Assembly: GCA_964444795.1 (NCBI GenBank)
Contig: CAYUIQ010000121.1
Location: 1-26,274, forward strand
Source: JABMRP01 sp964444795
GTDB taxonomy: Bacteria > Planctomycetota > Planctomycetia > Pirellulales > Thermoguttaceae
Direction of reading: 5' to 3'
DNA: 26,274 nt
A program made the translations under genes and the position numbers. The notes below the pieces were generated by a model. It saw only the letters and a program-made list of their open reading frames with translations, was not told the DNA's origin and searched no databases. Numbering within the stretch: the first letter of the stretch is position 1; every line of letters begins with the position of its first letter. This document shows, piece by piece, positions 1-8,400 of the stretch.

Positions 1-48
1 CTCGGCGGAGCGTGATCAAACCAAGGCTACATCTCGGCGGAGCGAGAT
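1..48. repeat. Dispersed hairpin repeat, one and a half copies
   Basis: The unit CTCGGCGGAGCG occurs at 1-12 and again at 33-44. The second copy forms a perfect hairpin, ATCTCG (31-36), loop GCGGAG, CGAGAT (43-48). The first copy is cut by the window edge and its right arm is altered (CGTGAT). It lies upstream of the gene starting at 169. From memory, similar short palindromes are common between planctomycete genes; this was not checked here. Confidence 0.55.
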
Positions 49-168
49 GGCTACTATACGCCCATCCATGCTAACTCCGGGCGAATCGCTTGACAAGCGG
101 CGGCGGGTGGATGTTAATGTCGGGCGGTGTTCGTTGCCCCGCATTTTGGCCGACTTAGGAGTCGAACG

Positions 169-1470
169 ATGATTTCACCGCGATGTCTCTTGGCGTTGGG
201 CCTGTTGGCGAGTTGTTTGCCGCCTTCTCCGGCACGCAGCGAGACCTGGCCCGCATGGCGAGGAGCGGCCGGCGCGGGCGTTTCGGCCGAGTCGAACCTC
301 CCCAGCGAGTGGTCGCCGGAGAAGAATCTGGCCTGGGCCGTCGATCTGCCCGGCCAAGGTAACTCCTCGCCGGCGGTCACGTCGAAGTCGATCTACCTGA
401 CAACCCAAACGGCGGACGAGTCGCTTTGGGTCGTTGCCCTCGATCGGCAAACCGGGGAGATCCGCTGGAAGAAGAACGTCGGCAAGGGACCGCTGGTGGC
501 CTCGGGACCGAAGAGCCTCTACGCGCATCGTCACAATCCGGCGACACCGTCTCCGGTCGCCGACGAGGAACACGTCTGGGCGCTGTTCGGAACCGGCTTG
601 TTGGTGTGCCTCGACAATTCGGGAACCATTCGCTGGAAGAAGGATCTGGTGTCGGACTACGGTCCTTACAAGATCCGCTTCGGCATGGGATCTTCGCCGA
701 GGCTTTGGGGGGATCTTGTCTATGTGGCCTGTATGCACGCCGGCCCGTCGTACGTGGTTGCCCTGGACAAGCGGACCGGCAAGGAGGTGTGGAAACAGAC
801 GCGAAGTTTTCCCGCCGAGGACGACGGCCCGCAGGCGTATTCCTCACCGGTCGTTCTGCAATCGAAGTTCCGCGACGAACTCGTCGTGGCCGGATCGGAT
901 CACGTCAACGCCTACGACCTGCTCACCGGAAAACAATTGTGGGTTAGTGGCGGTTTGAAGGTCGACAGTCAATTCGGCCGCGTGGTCGCATCGCCGGCCA
1001 CCTCTCCGGGGGTCGTGGTGGTCTGTTCGGCCAAGCCGCCCGACAGCAGCACGGATCGGGTGATCGCCCTGCGCACGGGTGGATCGGGCGACATTACCGG
1101 CAGCCATCGGCTTTGGGAGTACCGCCCCTACAATTCCGATTGCCCGACACCCGTCTGCTACAAGGAAAGCGTCTACATGGTCCGGGACGACGGCATCGCC
1201 TCGTGTCTCGATCTCGAAACGGGAAAGGCCCATTGGCGACAGCGGCTCGCCGGAGGCACCCATCGGGCTGCCGTGGTGGCCGGCGACGACAAGGTCTATT
1301 TCATCAACATCAAGGGCCAGGCGACCGTGGTTCAAGCGGGCCTCGAGGGCAAGATCCTCGCCCAAAACCAGTTGCCGGGCACCTTCTACGCCACGCCCGC
1401 GGTGAGCGGGGGCACCCTCTATCTCCGCGCGTATGAGCGGCTCTATGCGATTAAGAATAAGGGGAACTGA
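169..1470 (+). CDS. Secreted PQQ-like beta-propeller repeat protein
   Basis: This 433-residue protein has an N-terminal signal peptide (hydrophobic residues about 6-17, likely cleavage near residues 22-25). It then opens with the WPAWRGAAGAG motif that starts many planctomycete PQQ-like propellers. Blades repeat the pattern of a conserved Trp after a GK/GE turn (for example LDRQTGEIRWKK, LDKRTGKEVWKQ, LDLETGKAHWRQ), which is the PQQ_2/quinoprotein-like fold. No CxxCH heme site or obvious catalytic residues are present, so it is probably not a quinoprotein dehydrogenase; a binding or scaffold role is an inference. The ATG at 169 is chosen because AGGAG lies at 157-161; a GTG at 127 in the same frame would place 14 residues before the signal peptide. 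The next gene starts 2 bases after the stop. Confidence 0.9.
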   Translation: MISPRCLLALGLLASCLPPSPARSETWPAWRGAAGAGVSAESNLPSEWSPEKNLAWAVDLPGQGNSSPAVTSKSIYLTTQTADESLWVVALDRQTGEIRWKKNVGKGPLVASGPKSLYAHRHNPATPSPVADEEHVWALFGTGLLVCLDNSGTIRWKKDLVSDYGPYKIRFGMGSSPRLWGDLVYVACMHAGPSYVVALDKRTGKEVWKQTRSFPAEDDGPQAYSSPVVLQSKFRDELVVAGSDHVNAYDLLTGKQLWVSGGLKVDSQFGRVVASPATSPGVVVVCSAKPPDSSTDRVIALRTGGSGDITGSHRLWEYRPYNSDCPTPVCYKESVYMVRDDGIASCLDLETGKAHWRQRLAGGTHRAAVVAGDDKVYFINIKGQATVVQAGLEGKILAQNQLPGTFYATPAVSGGTLYLRAYERLYAIKNKGN

Positions 1471-1471
1471 G

Positions 1472-2209
1472 ATGAACGTTCTCGGGCTGATCGTCGGCCT
1501 GGCCCTGTTGCCGTGTGTCGAAGCGGCAGATGCTCCGGCCGACTTCGAGTCGGACGTGTTGGCCACTTCGGTCGGCGAACTGAAGATGACGTTCATCGGC
1601 CATGGCACGCTGATGTTCCAGTTCGACGGCCGGGTGATCCACGTCGATCCGGTCAGCCGATACGCCGACTACGCGCGGTTGCCCGACGCCGACCTGGTCC
1701 TCGTTACTCACGAGCACGGCGACCATCTCGACGAGAAGACGATTGAGCAGATTACCAAGCAAGGGACGCTCACCGTCGCCACCGCCGCGTGTGCCGAGCG
1801 GGTGAAGCCGGGGGTGGTGATGAAAAACGGCGACGTGCGGACCCTCAAGGGTTTGAAGGTCGAGGCCGTGCCCGCTTACAACGTCGTCCACATGCGTTCG
1901 CCGGACAAGCCGTACCATCCCAAGGGCACCGGCAACGGATACGTCATCACCTTCGGCGGCCGACGGGTTTACGTGGCCGGCGATACGGAGAACATTCCCG
2001 AGATGGCCGACCTGGAAGGCATTGACGTTGCCTTCCTGCCCATGAACTTGCCGTACACCATGACCCCGGAAATGGTCGCCGACTCGGTAAGAACGATCCG
2101 GCCGAAGATCCTCTATCCTTATCACTTCGGCAAGGCGGATACGTCGCAACTCGTGCGGCTGCTGGAGAACGTCAAGGACGTCGAGGTCCGCATTCGGAAG
2201 ATGCAATAG
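1472..2209 (+). CDS. Exported metallo-beta-lactamase-fold hydrolase (UlaG-like)
   Basis: This 245-residue protein has a short hydrophobic N-terminus (MNVLGLIVGLALLPCVEAADA) consistent with export. The metallo-beta-lactamase metal motif HEHGDH is at residues 80-85. A later conserved Asp sits in AGDTEN (about residue 171), and a C-terminal His sits in YPYHFGK (about residue 218). Size and motif spacing resemble the UlaG-like branch, whose members are metal-dependent hydrolases of varied substrates; the substrate here is unknown. The ATG at 1472 follows a purine-rich AAGGGGA at 1459-1465, which lies inside the end of the upstream propeller gene. The 1-base gap after the upstream TGA suggests an operon and perhaps translational coupling. 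Confidence 0.9.
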   Translation: MNVLGLIVGLALLPCVEAADAPADFESDVLATSVGELKMTFIGHGTLMFQFDGRVIHVDPVSRYADYARLPDADLVLVTHEHGDHLDEKTIEQITKQGTLTVATAACAERVKPGVVMKNGDVRTLKGLKVEAVPAYNVVHMRSPDKPYHPKGTGNGYVITFGGRRVYVAGDTENIPEMADLEGIDVAFLPMNLPYTMTPEMVADSVRTIRPKILYPYHFGKADTSQLVRLLENVKDVEVRIRKMQ

Positions 2210-2263
2210 CGGGGCCGTGCCCGCCGCGCGCGAAAGTTGTGGCGAAAGACCCTGCTCCCTTGG

Positions 2264-2321
2264 CTTCCTTCTGTTCAAGAGGCAAGCTTGGAACAGGAGG
2301 GAGCAGAGGAAACAGAGAAAG
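2264..2321 (+). repeat. Dispersed GAACAGGAGGGAGCAGAGGA-type repeat, copy 1
   Basis: Positions 2264-2276 can pair with 2291-2303 (with some G-U pairs) around a loop containing AAGCTTG. The 31 bases at 2291-2321 match the reverse complement of 13460-13490 at 29 of 31 positions, so the window holds two copies in opposite orientation about 11 kb apart. Confidence 0.7.
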
Positions 2322-2391
2322 GGGAGAAGCCCGTGTGGGGGGGTATCTTCGAGGCACGTCATTCATCTTCATTGCTTCTCGACGGCCATAG

Positions 2392-2434
2392 CCCCCCATC
2401 CGGGGGAAAGAGGGGGGGTAACGGGCCGTTTTTT
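2392..2434 (+). terminator. Possible terminator or G/C-run hairpin repeat
   Basis: A run of six C (2392-2397) can pair with six G at 2412-2417 around a loop containing another G run. A short ACGG/CCGT palindrome (2421-2429) follows and leads straight into six T (2429-2434). The site is about 200 bases after the stop of the hydrolase gene. It could terminate the 169-2209 operon, or be a dispersed repeat; the distance between the strong hairpin and the T-run weakens the terminator reading. Confidence 0.35.
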
Positions 2435-2660
2435 CTGATTTGCCAGTTTTCTTGCGCGAAACTGTTGACCCGCCGGAACGAGTGATTACTGTAGTAAGCG
2501 GTCTATTTGGGCCAAGGTTGGCTACCGTGCGCCCAAGACAACACGCTTGATGGAACAGAACGCCGCGGGCTGAAGCAGCAATCGCCGGGCGGCGTTTTAC
2601 GGAAGGCGGCGACCGACGGAGGGGTGAAGAGGCTAATCGGTACAATGCACCAGGGAGGGG

Positions 2661-2685
2661 GTCTGCGACGGCAAAGTCCGCAGAC
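2661..2685 (+). promoter_or_regulatory. Leader hairpin before the PEP-CTERM gene
   Basis: GTCTGCG (2661-2667) pairs perfectly with CGCAGAC (2679-2685) around an 11-base loop, 27 bases before the GGAG ribosome-binding site of the 2725 gene. It may be a structured 5' leader. No known riboswitch family fits well. Confidence 0.3.
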
Positions 2686-2724
2686 CGCTTCTGAGCCTTT
2701 CGCTTCAAGGTTGGAGATTTCACC

Positions 2725-4677
2725 ATGTCAAGCTTCCGCATCCCGCGCCGACACGTAAGTCTACTGATCGGCATCTGCGTCCTGGCCGTTCTGATTGCTC
2801 CTTCCACCGCCCGGGCGGCAAGCCCGTACGACAGTTACGGGATCATGTGGACCTACCAGGAGGCCGAGCGCAGGTATGACGGCGCCGGTGCCCTAGTCGC
2901 CCCGAATGATGCGAGCCAGGCCAACCAGTACGGTCATAATCTTGGCGTGGGCACGGGCGGCATCTACGTAACTTCCTGGATCCACGAGGCCAATAGCCTA
3001 ACGCCGGTAGAAGACTATCCGACACTTCTGGGCGCGCAGTCACATAATGGCGGCTGGCACAATGTTATCGGAAAACTCGACAGGTATGGCAACGTTCTTT
3101 GGAGCGACATGGTTGAGGGCACTCCCGGCAATATGAATCAGAGCTACAGTCGCGGCATCACGGTAAGCGGCGATGAAGCCTACTTTTCCCTTTACCCCAG
3201 GTTCGACTTGGATCCTGATCCCACTCCCGCAGTGTCGGACTGCCCTTCGATGATCAAATACGATTCCGCCGGCAACCGGGAGATTGTAATCCAAGGACTC
3301 GGGTATCGAGTACCCCCTCAGGGGATGCCGGGCGGAGCCAGTGGCACCAATGGTTGGCCCACGCAGAGTGCCGTGGATGCTTCCGGCAATTTGATCATGG
3401 GCGGTTTTTCCAACGGTTCCTATACCGATTGGGGCCTGACCTATGCCGGCACGCTTAACGCCGACGGCAGGGGAGCAACCGACAAACCCTTCCTCTTCAA
3501 GTTCGATTCCGCGGGCAACTTCGTCAGCGGCCTACAATACTCGGCGTCCACCGCGGGTGACGCGCGAGACCGTCCCTATGGCTTGGCGGTGGATAGTAGC
3601 GGAAACATGTACGTTGCGGGTTACACCGTGGGAGTCGTTCCCGGTGGCACGGCGGGCGGCGGTAACGATGCGTTTCTCAGCAAGTACGACGCCGCGTACA
3701 ATCTGGTCTGGACCCAGCAACTCGGCGGCGGCGCCAATGACATCCTCCGCTGGATCGAGGTCGACGGCGACGGCAACGTGATCCTCGCCGGATACATGGG
3801 CGCGGGCTTTGCCGCCGGCAACGGCTCTCAGACCGCCGCGGACACCGACGCCTACGTCCGCAAGATCGCTCCCGACGGCACGCTGATCTGGGACAAGCTG
3901 ATCGATGGCGGTGGTGGCTCCAGCGACAGTACGTTCGGCCTCGATCTTGACGCCGATGGCAACATCCTCATCGGAGGAAGGACAGCCGGCAGTATCGAGG
4001 GAACCAACGCGGGCGGAACCGACCAGTGGTTCCAAATCCTCGACGGCAGTGACGGCTCCAAGATCAGCGGCCTTCAGTACGGAACGACAGCCGACGAATC
4101 CAATGCCTCCGCCAAGTTCGACGGATTCAAGGGCATCGTCTATCAGGCCGGCGGCACCAAGGGCGCCTATCCCGGCGCGCTGGGCTACCCGGTGGAGGAC
4201 GGACATGCCGACCTGACCCTGCAGAAGATCACCGCCGGCGACTTCACCGGCGATGGCCTGACCGCCTGGGACGACATGCACCAGATGATGGCCGCGCTGG
4301 GCACCGGCGGCGGGCTGTACGACTTCGACGAAGACGGTGACGAAGACGATGGCGACGTTACCTTCTTCATGGAGGAGATCTTCGAGAGCCAACTCGGCGA
4401 CTTCAATTGGAACGGCGTGATCGACATGGGGGCCGACGTCGAGGGCTCCGACGAATGGCTGCTGATGCAGAACTGGGACGCCGCCAATCCCATGCCCGTC
4501 CCGGCGGATTGGCGAGGCTTTGCAGGACCCAGCACGCCGAATCTGGTGGACCAAGAGGAGTGGGACTACCTGTTCGGCCCATCCGGCGCCGACGTGCCCG
4601 AGCCGTCCACCTTCGTGCTCTTGGCCCTCGGCCTGTGCGGCCTGGCGATGATCCGTCGCCGCCGCGCGGCCCGGTAA
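2725..4677 (+). CDS. PEP-CTERM sorted propeller protein with dockerin-like segment
   Basis: This 650-residue exported protein has a signal peptide (cleavage near ARA-AS, residue 31-32). It has several SBBP-type propeller repeats, seen as DSSGNMYVAGYT, DGDGNVILAGYM and DADGNILIGGRT. A Ca-binding, dockerin-like stretch from about residue 505 contains GDFTGDGLTAWDD and DFNWNGVIDMG with acidic loops. The C-terminus is a canonical PEP-CTERM tail: VPEPS at 624-628, a hydrophobic helix, then RRRRAAR. Such tails direct processing by exosortase in the inner membrane, usually for export with exopolysaccharide or at the cell surface. The ATG at 2725 has GGAG at 2713-2716. No neighbouring exosortase gene is visible, so sorting machinery must lie elsewhere. 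The target of the propeller is unknown. Confidence 0.92.
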   Translation: MSSFRIPRRHVSLLIGICVLAVLIAPSTARAASPYDSYGIMWTYQEAERRYDGAGALVAPNDASQANQYGHNLGVGTGGIYVTSWIHEANSLTPVEDYPTLLGAQSHNGGWHNVIGKLDRYGNVLWSDMVEGTPGNMNQSYSRGITVSGDEAYFSLYPRFDLDPDPTPAVSDCPSMIKYDSAGNREIVIQGLGYRVPPQGMPGGASGTNGWPTQSAVDASGNLIMGGFSNGSYTDWGLTYAGTLNADGRGATDKPFLFKFDSAGNFVSGLQYSASTAGDARDRPYGLAVDSSGNMYVAGYTVGVVPGGTAGGGNDAFLSKYDAAYNLVWTQQLGGGANDILRWIEVDGDGNVILAGYMGAGFAAGNGSQTAADTDAYVRKIAPDGTLIWDKLIDGGGGSSDSTFGLDLDADGNILIGGRTAGSIEGTNAGGTDQWFQILDGSDGSKISGLQYGTTADESNASAKFDGFKGIVYQAGGTKGAYPGALGYPVEDGHADLTLQKITAGDFTGDGLTAWDDMHQMMAALGTGGGLYDFDEDGDEDDGDVTFFMEEIFESQLGDFNWNGVIDMGADVEGSDEWLLMQNWDAANPMPVPADWRGFAGPSTPNLVDQEEWDYLFGPSGADVPEPSTFVLLALGLCGLAMIRRRRAAR

Positions 4678-4728
4678 GGGTTATCCACGGTGGAACGGCG
4701 GCGACCTACTGGCCGTAGCTGTCTCGAC

Positions 4729-4767
4729 TTGATCTTGCCGGCATGGCGGTGTATACTTTGTGTATAC
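4729..4767 (+). promoter_or_regulatory. Promoter and overlapping operator of the toxin-antitoxin module
   Basis: A sigma-70-like promoter is visible: TTGATC at 4729-4734, a 17-base spacer, and TATACT at 4752-4757. The -10 box lies inside an inverted repeat made of two GTATAC palindromes (4751-4756 and 4762-4767) separated by TTTGT; the unit TGTATAC also repeats directly. An operator over the -10 box is the arrangement expected for autorepression by an AbrB/MazE-type antitoxin. The role is inferred from position and symmetry. Confidence 0.7.
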
Positions 4768-4787
4768 AGCACATGGGAGGTACTGCC

Positions 4788-5021
4788 ATGCCCAAGACCA
4801 AAACATTGATCAGACACGGCAACAGTCTGGCGCTGGTTATCGAGAAGCCAATCCTGGAGGTGCTTCAGATTTCCGCCGACACACCCTTGGAGCTAACGAC
4901 CAACGGTGACTCGATTCTGATCTCGCCGATTCGCGACAAGAAACGCCAGAAGAAATTGCGGGCTTCGCTCGACAAGATCAACGGCAAGTTTGGCGACGAT
5001 CTGCGGCGGCTGGCGGAGTAG
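4788..5021 (+). CDS. AbrB/MazE-family antitoxin
   Basis: This 77-residue protein matches the SpoVT/AbrB swapped-hairpin fold. It has an N-terminal basic strand (KTKTLIRHGNSLALVIEKPILEVL) with the GNS turn typical of MazE-like DNA-binding domains, then IS-x-DTPLELTTNGDSILISPI, and a charged C-terminal helix (DKKRQKKLRASLDKINGKFGDDLRRL) that would contact the toxin. The ATG at 4788 is chosen because GGGAGG lies at 4775-4780; an in-frame upstream start at 4743 would fall within the operator. The toxin gene begins 6 bases after the stop. By analogy with the family, it should neutralise the toxin and repress its own promoter. Confidence in family is high; pairing with the toxin is inferred from spacing. 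Confidence 0.9.
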   Translation: MPKTKTLIRHGNSLALVIEKPILEVLQISADTPLELTTNGDSILISPIRDKKRQKKLRASLDKINGKFGDDLRRLAE

Positions 5022-5027
5022 GCTGTT

Positions 5028-5408
5028 GTGACGGACTTTCTCAGCGTCGAAGATGTGCTCATCCTGCACGCCGATCAGGTCGATCTGTACGGCGGCGATC
5101 ACGGCGTGCGCGACCTGGGGCTGTTGGAATCGGCCGTTGCCCAACCGCAGGCAGCGTTTGGTGGCCAAGTCCTTCACGAGTTTCCGTTCGAAATGGCGGC
5201 GGCATACCTCTTCCATATTGTCCAGAACCACCCCTTTCTCGACGGAAACAAACGCACCGGGGCCGTGGCAGCGCTGGTCTTTCTCGATCTCAACGGCATC
5301 GAAATCGACGCGCCTAAGGGAGCCGTCTACGATCTCACGATCTCCGTTGCCACCGGACGGGCCGGGAAGGTCGAGATCGGCGGGTTCTTTCGTTCGCACA
5401 TTCTCTAA
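5028..5408 (+). CDS. doc: Doc-like toxin (Fic fold), death-on-curing family
   Basis: This 126-residue protein is the usual length for Doc. It carries the motif HPFLDGNKRTG at residues 68-78, which is the Fic/Doc core HxFx(D/E)xNKR. It lacks the second half of the full Fic motif (GNGRxxR) that supports AMPylation. That fits Doc, which in phage P1 phosphorylates EF-Tu and stops translation. The N-terminal region (FLSVEDVLILHADQVDLYGG, then VRDLGLLESAVAQPQAAFGG) is also typical of Doc. The start is a GTG at 5028, 6 bases after the antitoxin stop, so the pair is probably one transcript. P1 Doc is paired with Phd; here the partner is AbrB/MazE-like. Activity is inferred from the motif. Confidence 0.92.
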   Translation: MTDFLSVEDVLILHADQVDLYGGDHGVRDLGLLESAVAQPQAAFGGQVLHEFPFEMAAAYLFHIVQNHPFLDGNKRTGAVAALVFLDLNGIEIDAPKGAVYDLTISVATGRAGKVEIGGFFRSHIL

Positions 5409-5455
5409 AAGGTCTCCGTGCCCGTGATTCGTTGGGCAACCTTGACCCGTTGCTC

Positions 5456-8400
5456 CTACTCCTCCCCGCCCAAGCACAACACTTGGCCGTCCGTGGTGGA
5501 AACAAACAAACAACCCGCGGCGGCCGACATGCCGTCGAATACCGGCGTACCGGACAGGGGCAATTCGGCTAATTGACTCCCGTCGCTTGCATCGACCGCC
5601 ACCAGGACGCTGCCCTGGTCGCCGTGGTAGGCCTCGGGCGACGTCATCCAATCGCCCCGGGCGCCGGCGAAAAAGAGCCGCTTGCCGTCGTCCGAATCGC
5701 CGCTCAACACCATCGCGCGAACCTGCAAGTCGCAGGGCACGGACCACTCGACGTGTGACTTTCGCGCCGCTTGGGCATTGCCGCGGCCGACCTCGATTCG
5801 GGGAGCCGTTCTCCGATCGTAAGGACTGATCCCCGCGACCAGGTCGTACGCTTCGGTGAAGTTCATCTTCTTCGAGGCGAAGAGGATTTCCCGTTCGCCG
5901 GCGGCGTACATCTGATGTTGATTACCGGGCGACGGCGGATAGTAGTTTCGCCCGAAGCCATAGATGCGCCCGTCGTCGATTGAGAGGATCCGACCCGAGG
6001 GGTAGATATTGCCGCTTTTCGCCCAGCCTTGGGCCCCGGAGACGTAGACGCTGCCGTAGAGCCAATAGGAGCGTCGGAACCACGAGCCGTCGAGCAAGCC
6101 CGTGGGGCAGAACAGATGGTCGACGTTCTGCTCCACCGGCCGGCCGGTCAGATCGAACGCGAAATGGCGCATGAAGACGTGTCGGCCGTCGGACGAGAGC
6201 ACGTCGGGCATGGCGGCGGCCATTTGCAGCCGAAGCACCGGCGGCTGACGACCGTCTTCGCCCAGGGTGCAGACCCGGGTGCGCGAGAGCAGCTTGCCGC
6301 TGGCCGGTTCGAGCCGGTAGACGAAAATGCCGTCGTCGACAAACGACGACCGCCCGGCGGCGAAGTAGACCGTGTCGTCGACCACCAGCACACTGCCGTG
6401 GACCGGCCAAACCGATTCGACTTGGTCGTAGGAAACGATCCGCTGGTCGTCGGGCGCCGCACGAAACCGCCAGAGCAATTCACCCGATCGGGCGTCGAGG
6501 TTGTAGACGTAGCCATCGCGCGAACCGAAGAGGACCGTTCCCCGGTAATACGTCGGAGGTGAGTCGACCCGGCCGCCGGCGGTGTGGCTCCAGAGCGGTG
6601 TTCCGGTATTGGCATCCAGTGCGTGGACCGTATGCGTGTCGACCGAGGCGAGGAACACGCGGCCATCGGCGATCACGCTTTGGGTGAGCTTGCCGCCGAG
6701 GGACGTCTTCCAGGCAATTCCGAGATCGGTGGGAATTGGGCCGGCGGTTCGTCCGTCGCGAGCGGCGTTGCCACGGAGGGTGGGCCAGTCGTGCGGGGAG
6801 GGTGTGATGGGCGGCTTGGTCCCGACCTTTTCCAGGGGCGAACGGCCCTCACCCGCGGCCCCTTTCTCAGAGGGAGAGGGGAGCGTGCGCCATCGGTGGC
6901 GGGAAGCCGTTTCGGGGGCGGCGGCGATGAAACCGCTGAGTTTGCCTTGAATGTAACACGCACACGGATGCGGCGGGGCATAGATCAGGCCGTTGGCCGG
7001 CATGAATCCGTACAAACACGCGCCGCGAATCCAGCCGTGGGCCTGGATATCGCCCGTGGCCGTGTCGATAAACTCGATGCCCGGGAATCCGGTCAGGAGA
7101 TACTTCCCCGACGCCCTCGGGATGTGGCACCGATGGTGCATCACCCCCACCCCCTGATCGCCCCAAAGAGGGATCGTCTTGCGTATCTCGCCCGTGCGCA
7201 GATCGTAGCCGGTAAATACGCGTTTGGCTTTATCGCCGGGCTTGGGGGCCACGTCGGTCGTTTTCAGCCCCGGCAGCACCGCCATGTTCGGCCGGTAGGG
7301 TTCGGTACGAACGTCGACGTCCCAGATCAACCCCGCGGCCACGAGGATGCTCGGCTGGGTCCGGTATCCGCCGGTGGCACAAGGGGCCGTCCACAAGGAG
7401 CGGCCGTCTTCCGTGTCGAAAGCGTGCAGCGTGCCGGCGACTGCCGCGTAGACCGTGTCGCCGTGTACCAGCACCAACGGGCCGCCGGAGGTGCTCACCT
7501 TCGGGGTTTTCGCAACGATCGTCGTTTCCCAGGCCTTCCGGCCGGTGTTGAGATCCACGCTGCACAGCGAACCGCCGCGCATGAAATAGATCTGCCCGGC
7601 GTCGGCGGCAATGGTCAGCGGCAGTACGCTTCCCTGGGCCTTCTTCCAAACGGTTTTGCCGGTTTGCGTATCGATGACCGCGATAGAGCGCTCGCCGGCC
7701 AGGCGGATGGTGTGTTCCGGGGCAGTGAACTCCGGCCGGCTGGCCGGAAGACGACCGCCGAAGGGGACCGGATCGCCGCCTTCGTCGATCACCACAACCA
7801 GGCGACCGTCGATCAGCAGAAGTTCCTCGGCCCGGGTCGTGTCTTCAAACGTCCGTAACACGTCGCCGGTCGCCGCGTCGATCTGGCTTACCGGGGCGTA
7901 GAGCCCAAGCGTAACGTAAACTCGATCACCGCGCGCGACCAGCCGCCGAGGCATTTGCATCGGGCCCGACTTCAGCGGAAACAGCCGGGCGTGCCACTGC
8001 CGGATGGGGATCGTCCATAACCGGACGCCGGAAAACGCGTCTCGCGCCGATAGCGACCATTGCGACGGCAGATAGATTGACGCCTTGGGGCCTTCGTCCA
8101 TGATCGAAAAGACCCGCCCGCCGCTGGAGACCATCGCGCTGACACTCGACATATTCTCATGGCTGCGGCCGAACGGCGGACCCGCTTCCCACTGGATATG
8201 CCGCGGCGGACCGACCCGCGTGTCGTTACCGGTGCCGATGCCCGTGGCGTTGTACAAATGGTGCGTCCACTGGTCGAGTCCCTCGGGCGCCGGCTTGACC
8301 GTCTTGGTCCACCCGCCGTCTTCGCGGATGTACGCCACGCCGCCGGGAGCGAGCACGCGGCGAATCTCGTCGGTCGTCACGGTACCGCGGTTTTCGGCAA

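Larger units (their letters stand above)
2210..2724 (+). other. Intergenic region with repeats and leader of the PEP-CTERM gene
   Basis: This 515-base gap has no convincing gene. It holds a hairpin-forming dispersed repeat (2264-2321), a G/C-run hairpin followed by a T-run (2392-2434), and a small hairpin in the leader of the next gene (2661-2685). Open frames across it, such as one reading CFLCSLLFQ on the minus strand, are translations of the repeat. No confident sigma-70 or sigma-54 promoter could be picked out. Confidence 0.5.

Noticed and set aside
2600..2700. Possible cyclic-di-GMP riboswitch before the PEP-CTERM gene (GACGGCAAAGTCCGCAGACC recalls part of the consensus)
   Set aside because: The paired stems, the GNRA-loop hairpin and the spacing of the known class do not line up; only a short stretch is similar.
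4681..4689. TTATCCACG, one base from a DnaA box
   Set aside because: It is a single site with no AT-rich region, no dnaA or dnaN and no other boxes, so it does not indicate an origin.
6584..7858. 424-codon open frame opposite the methyltransferase-propeller gene
   Set aside because: The opposite strand has clear propeller repeats in this span; this frame has no recognisable motif.
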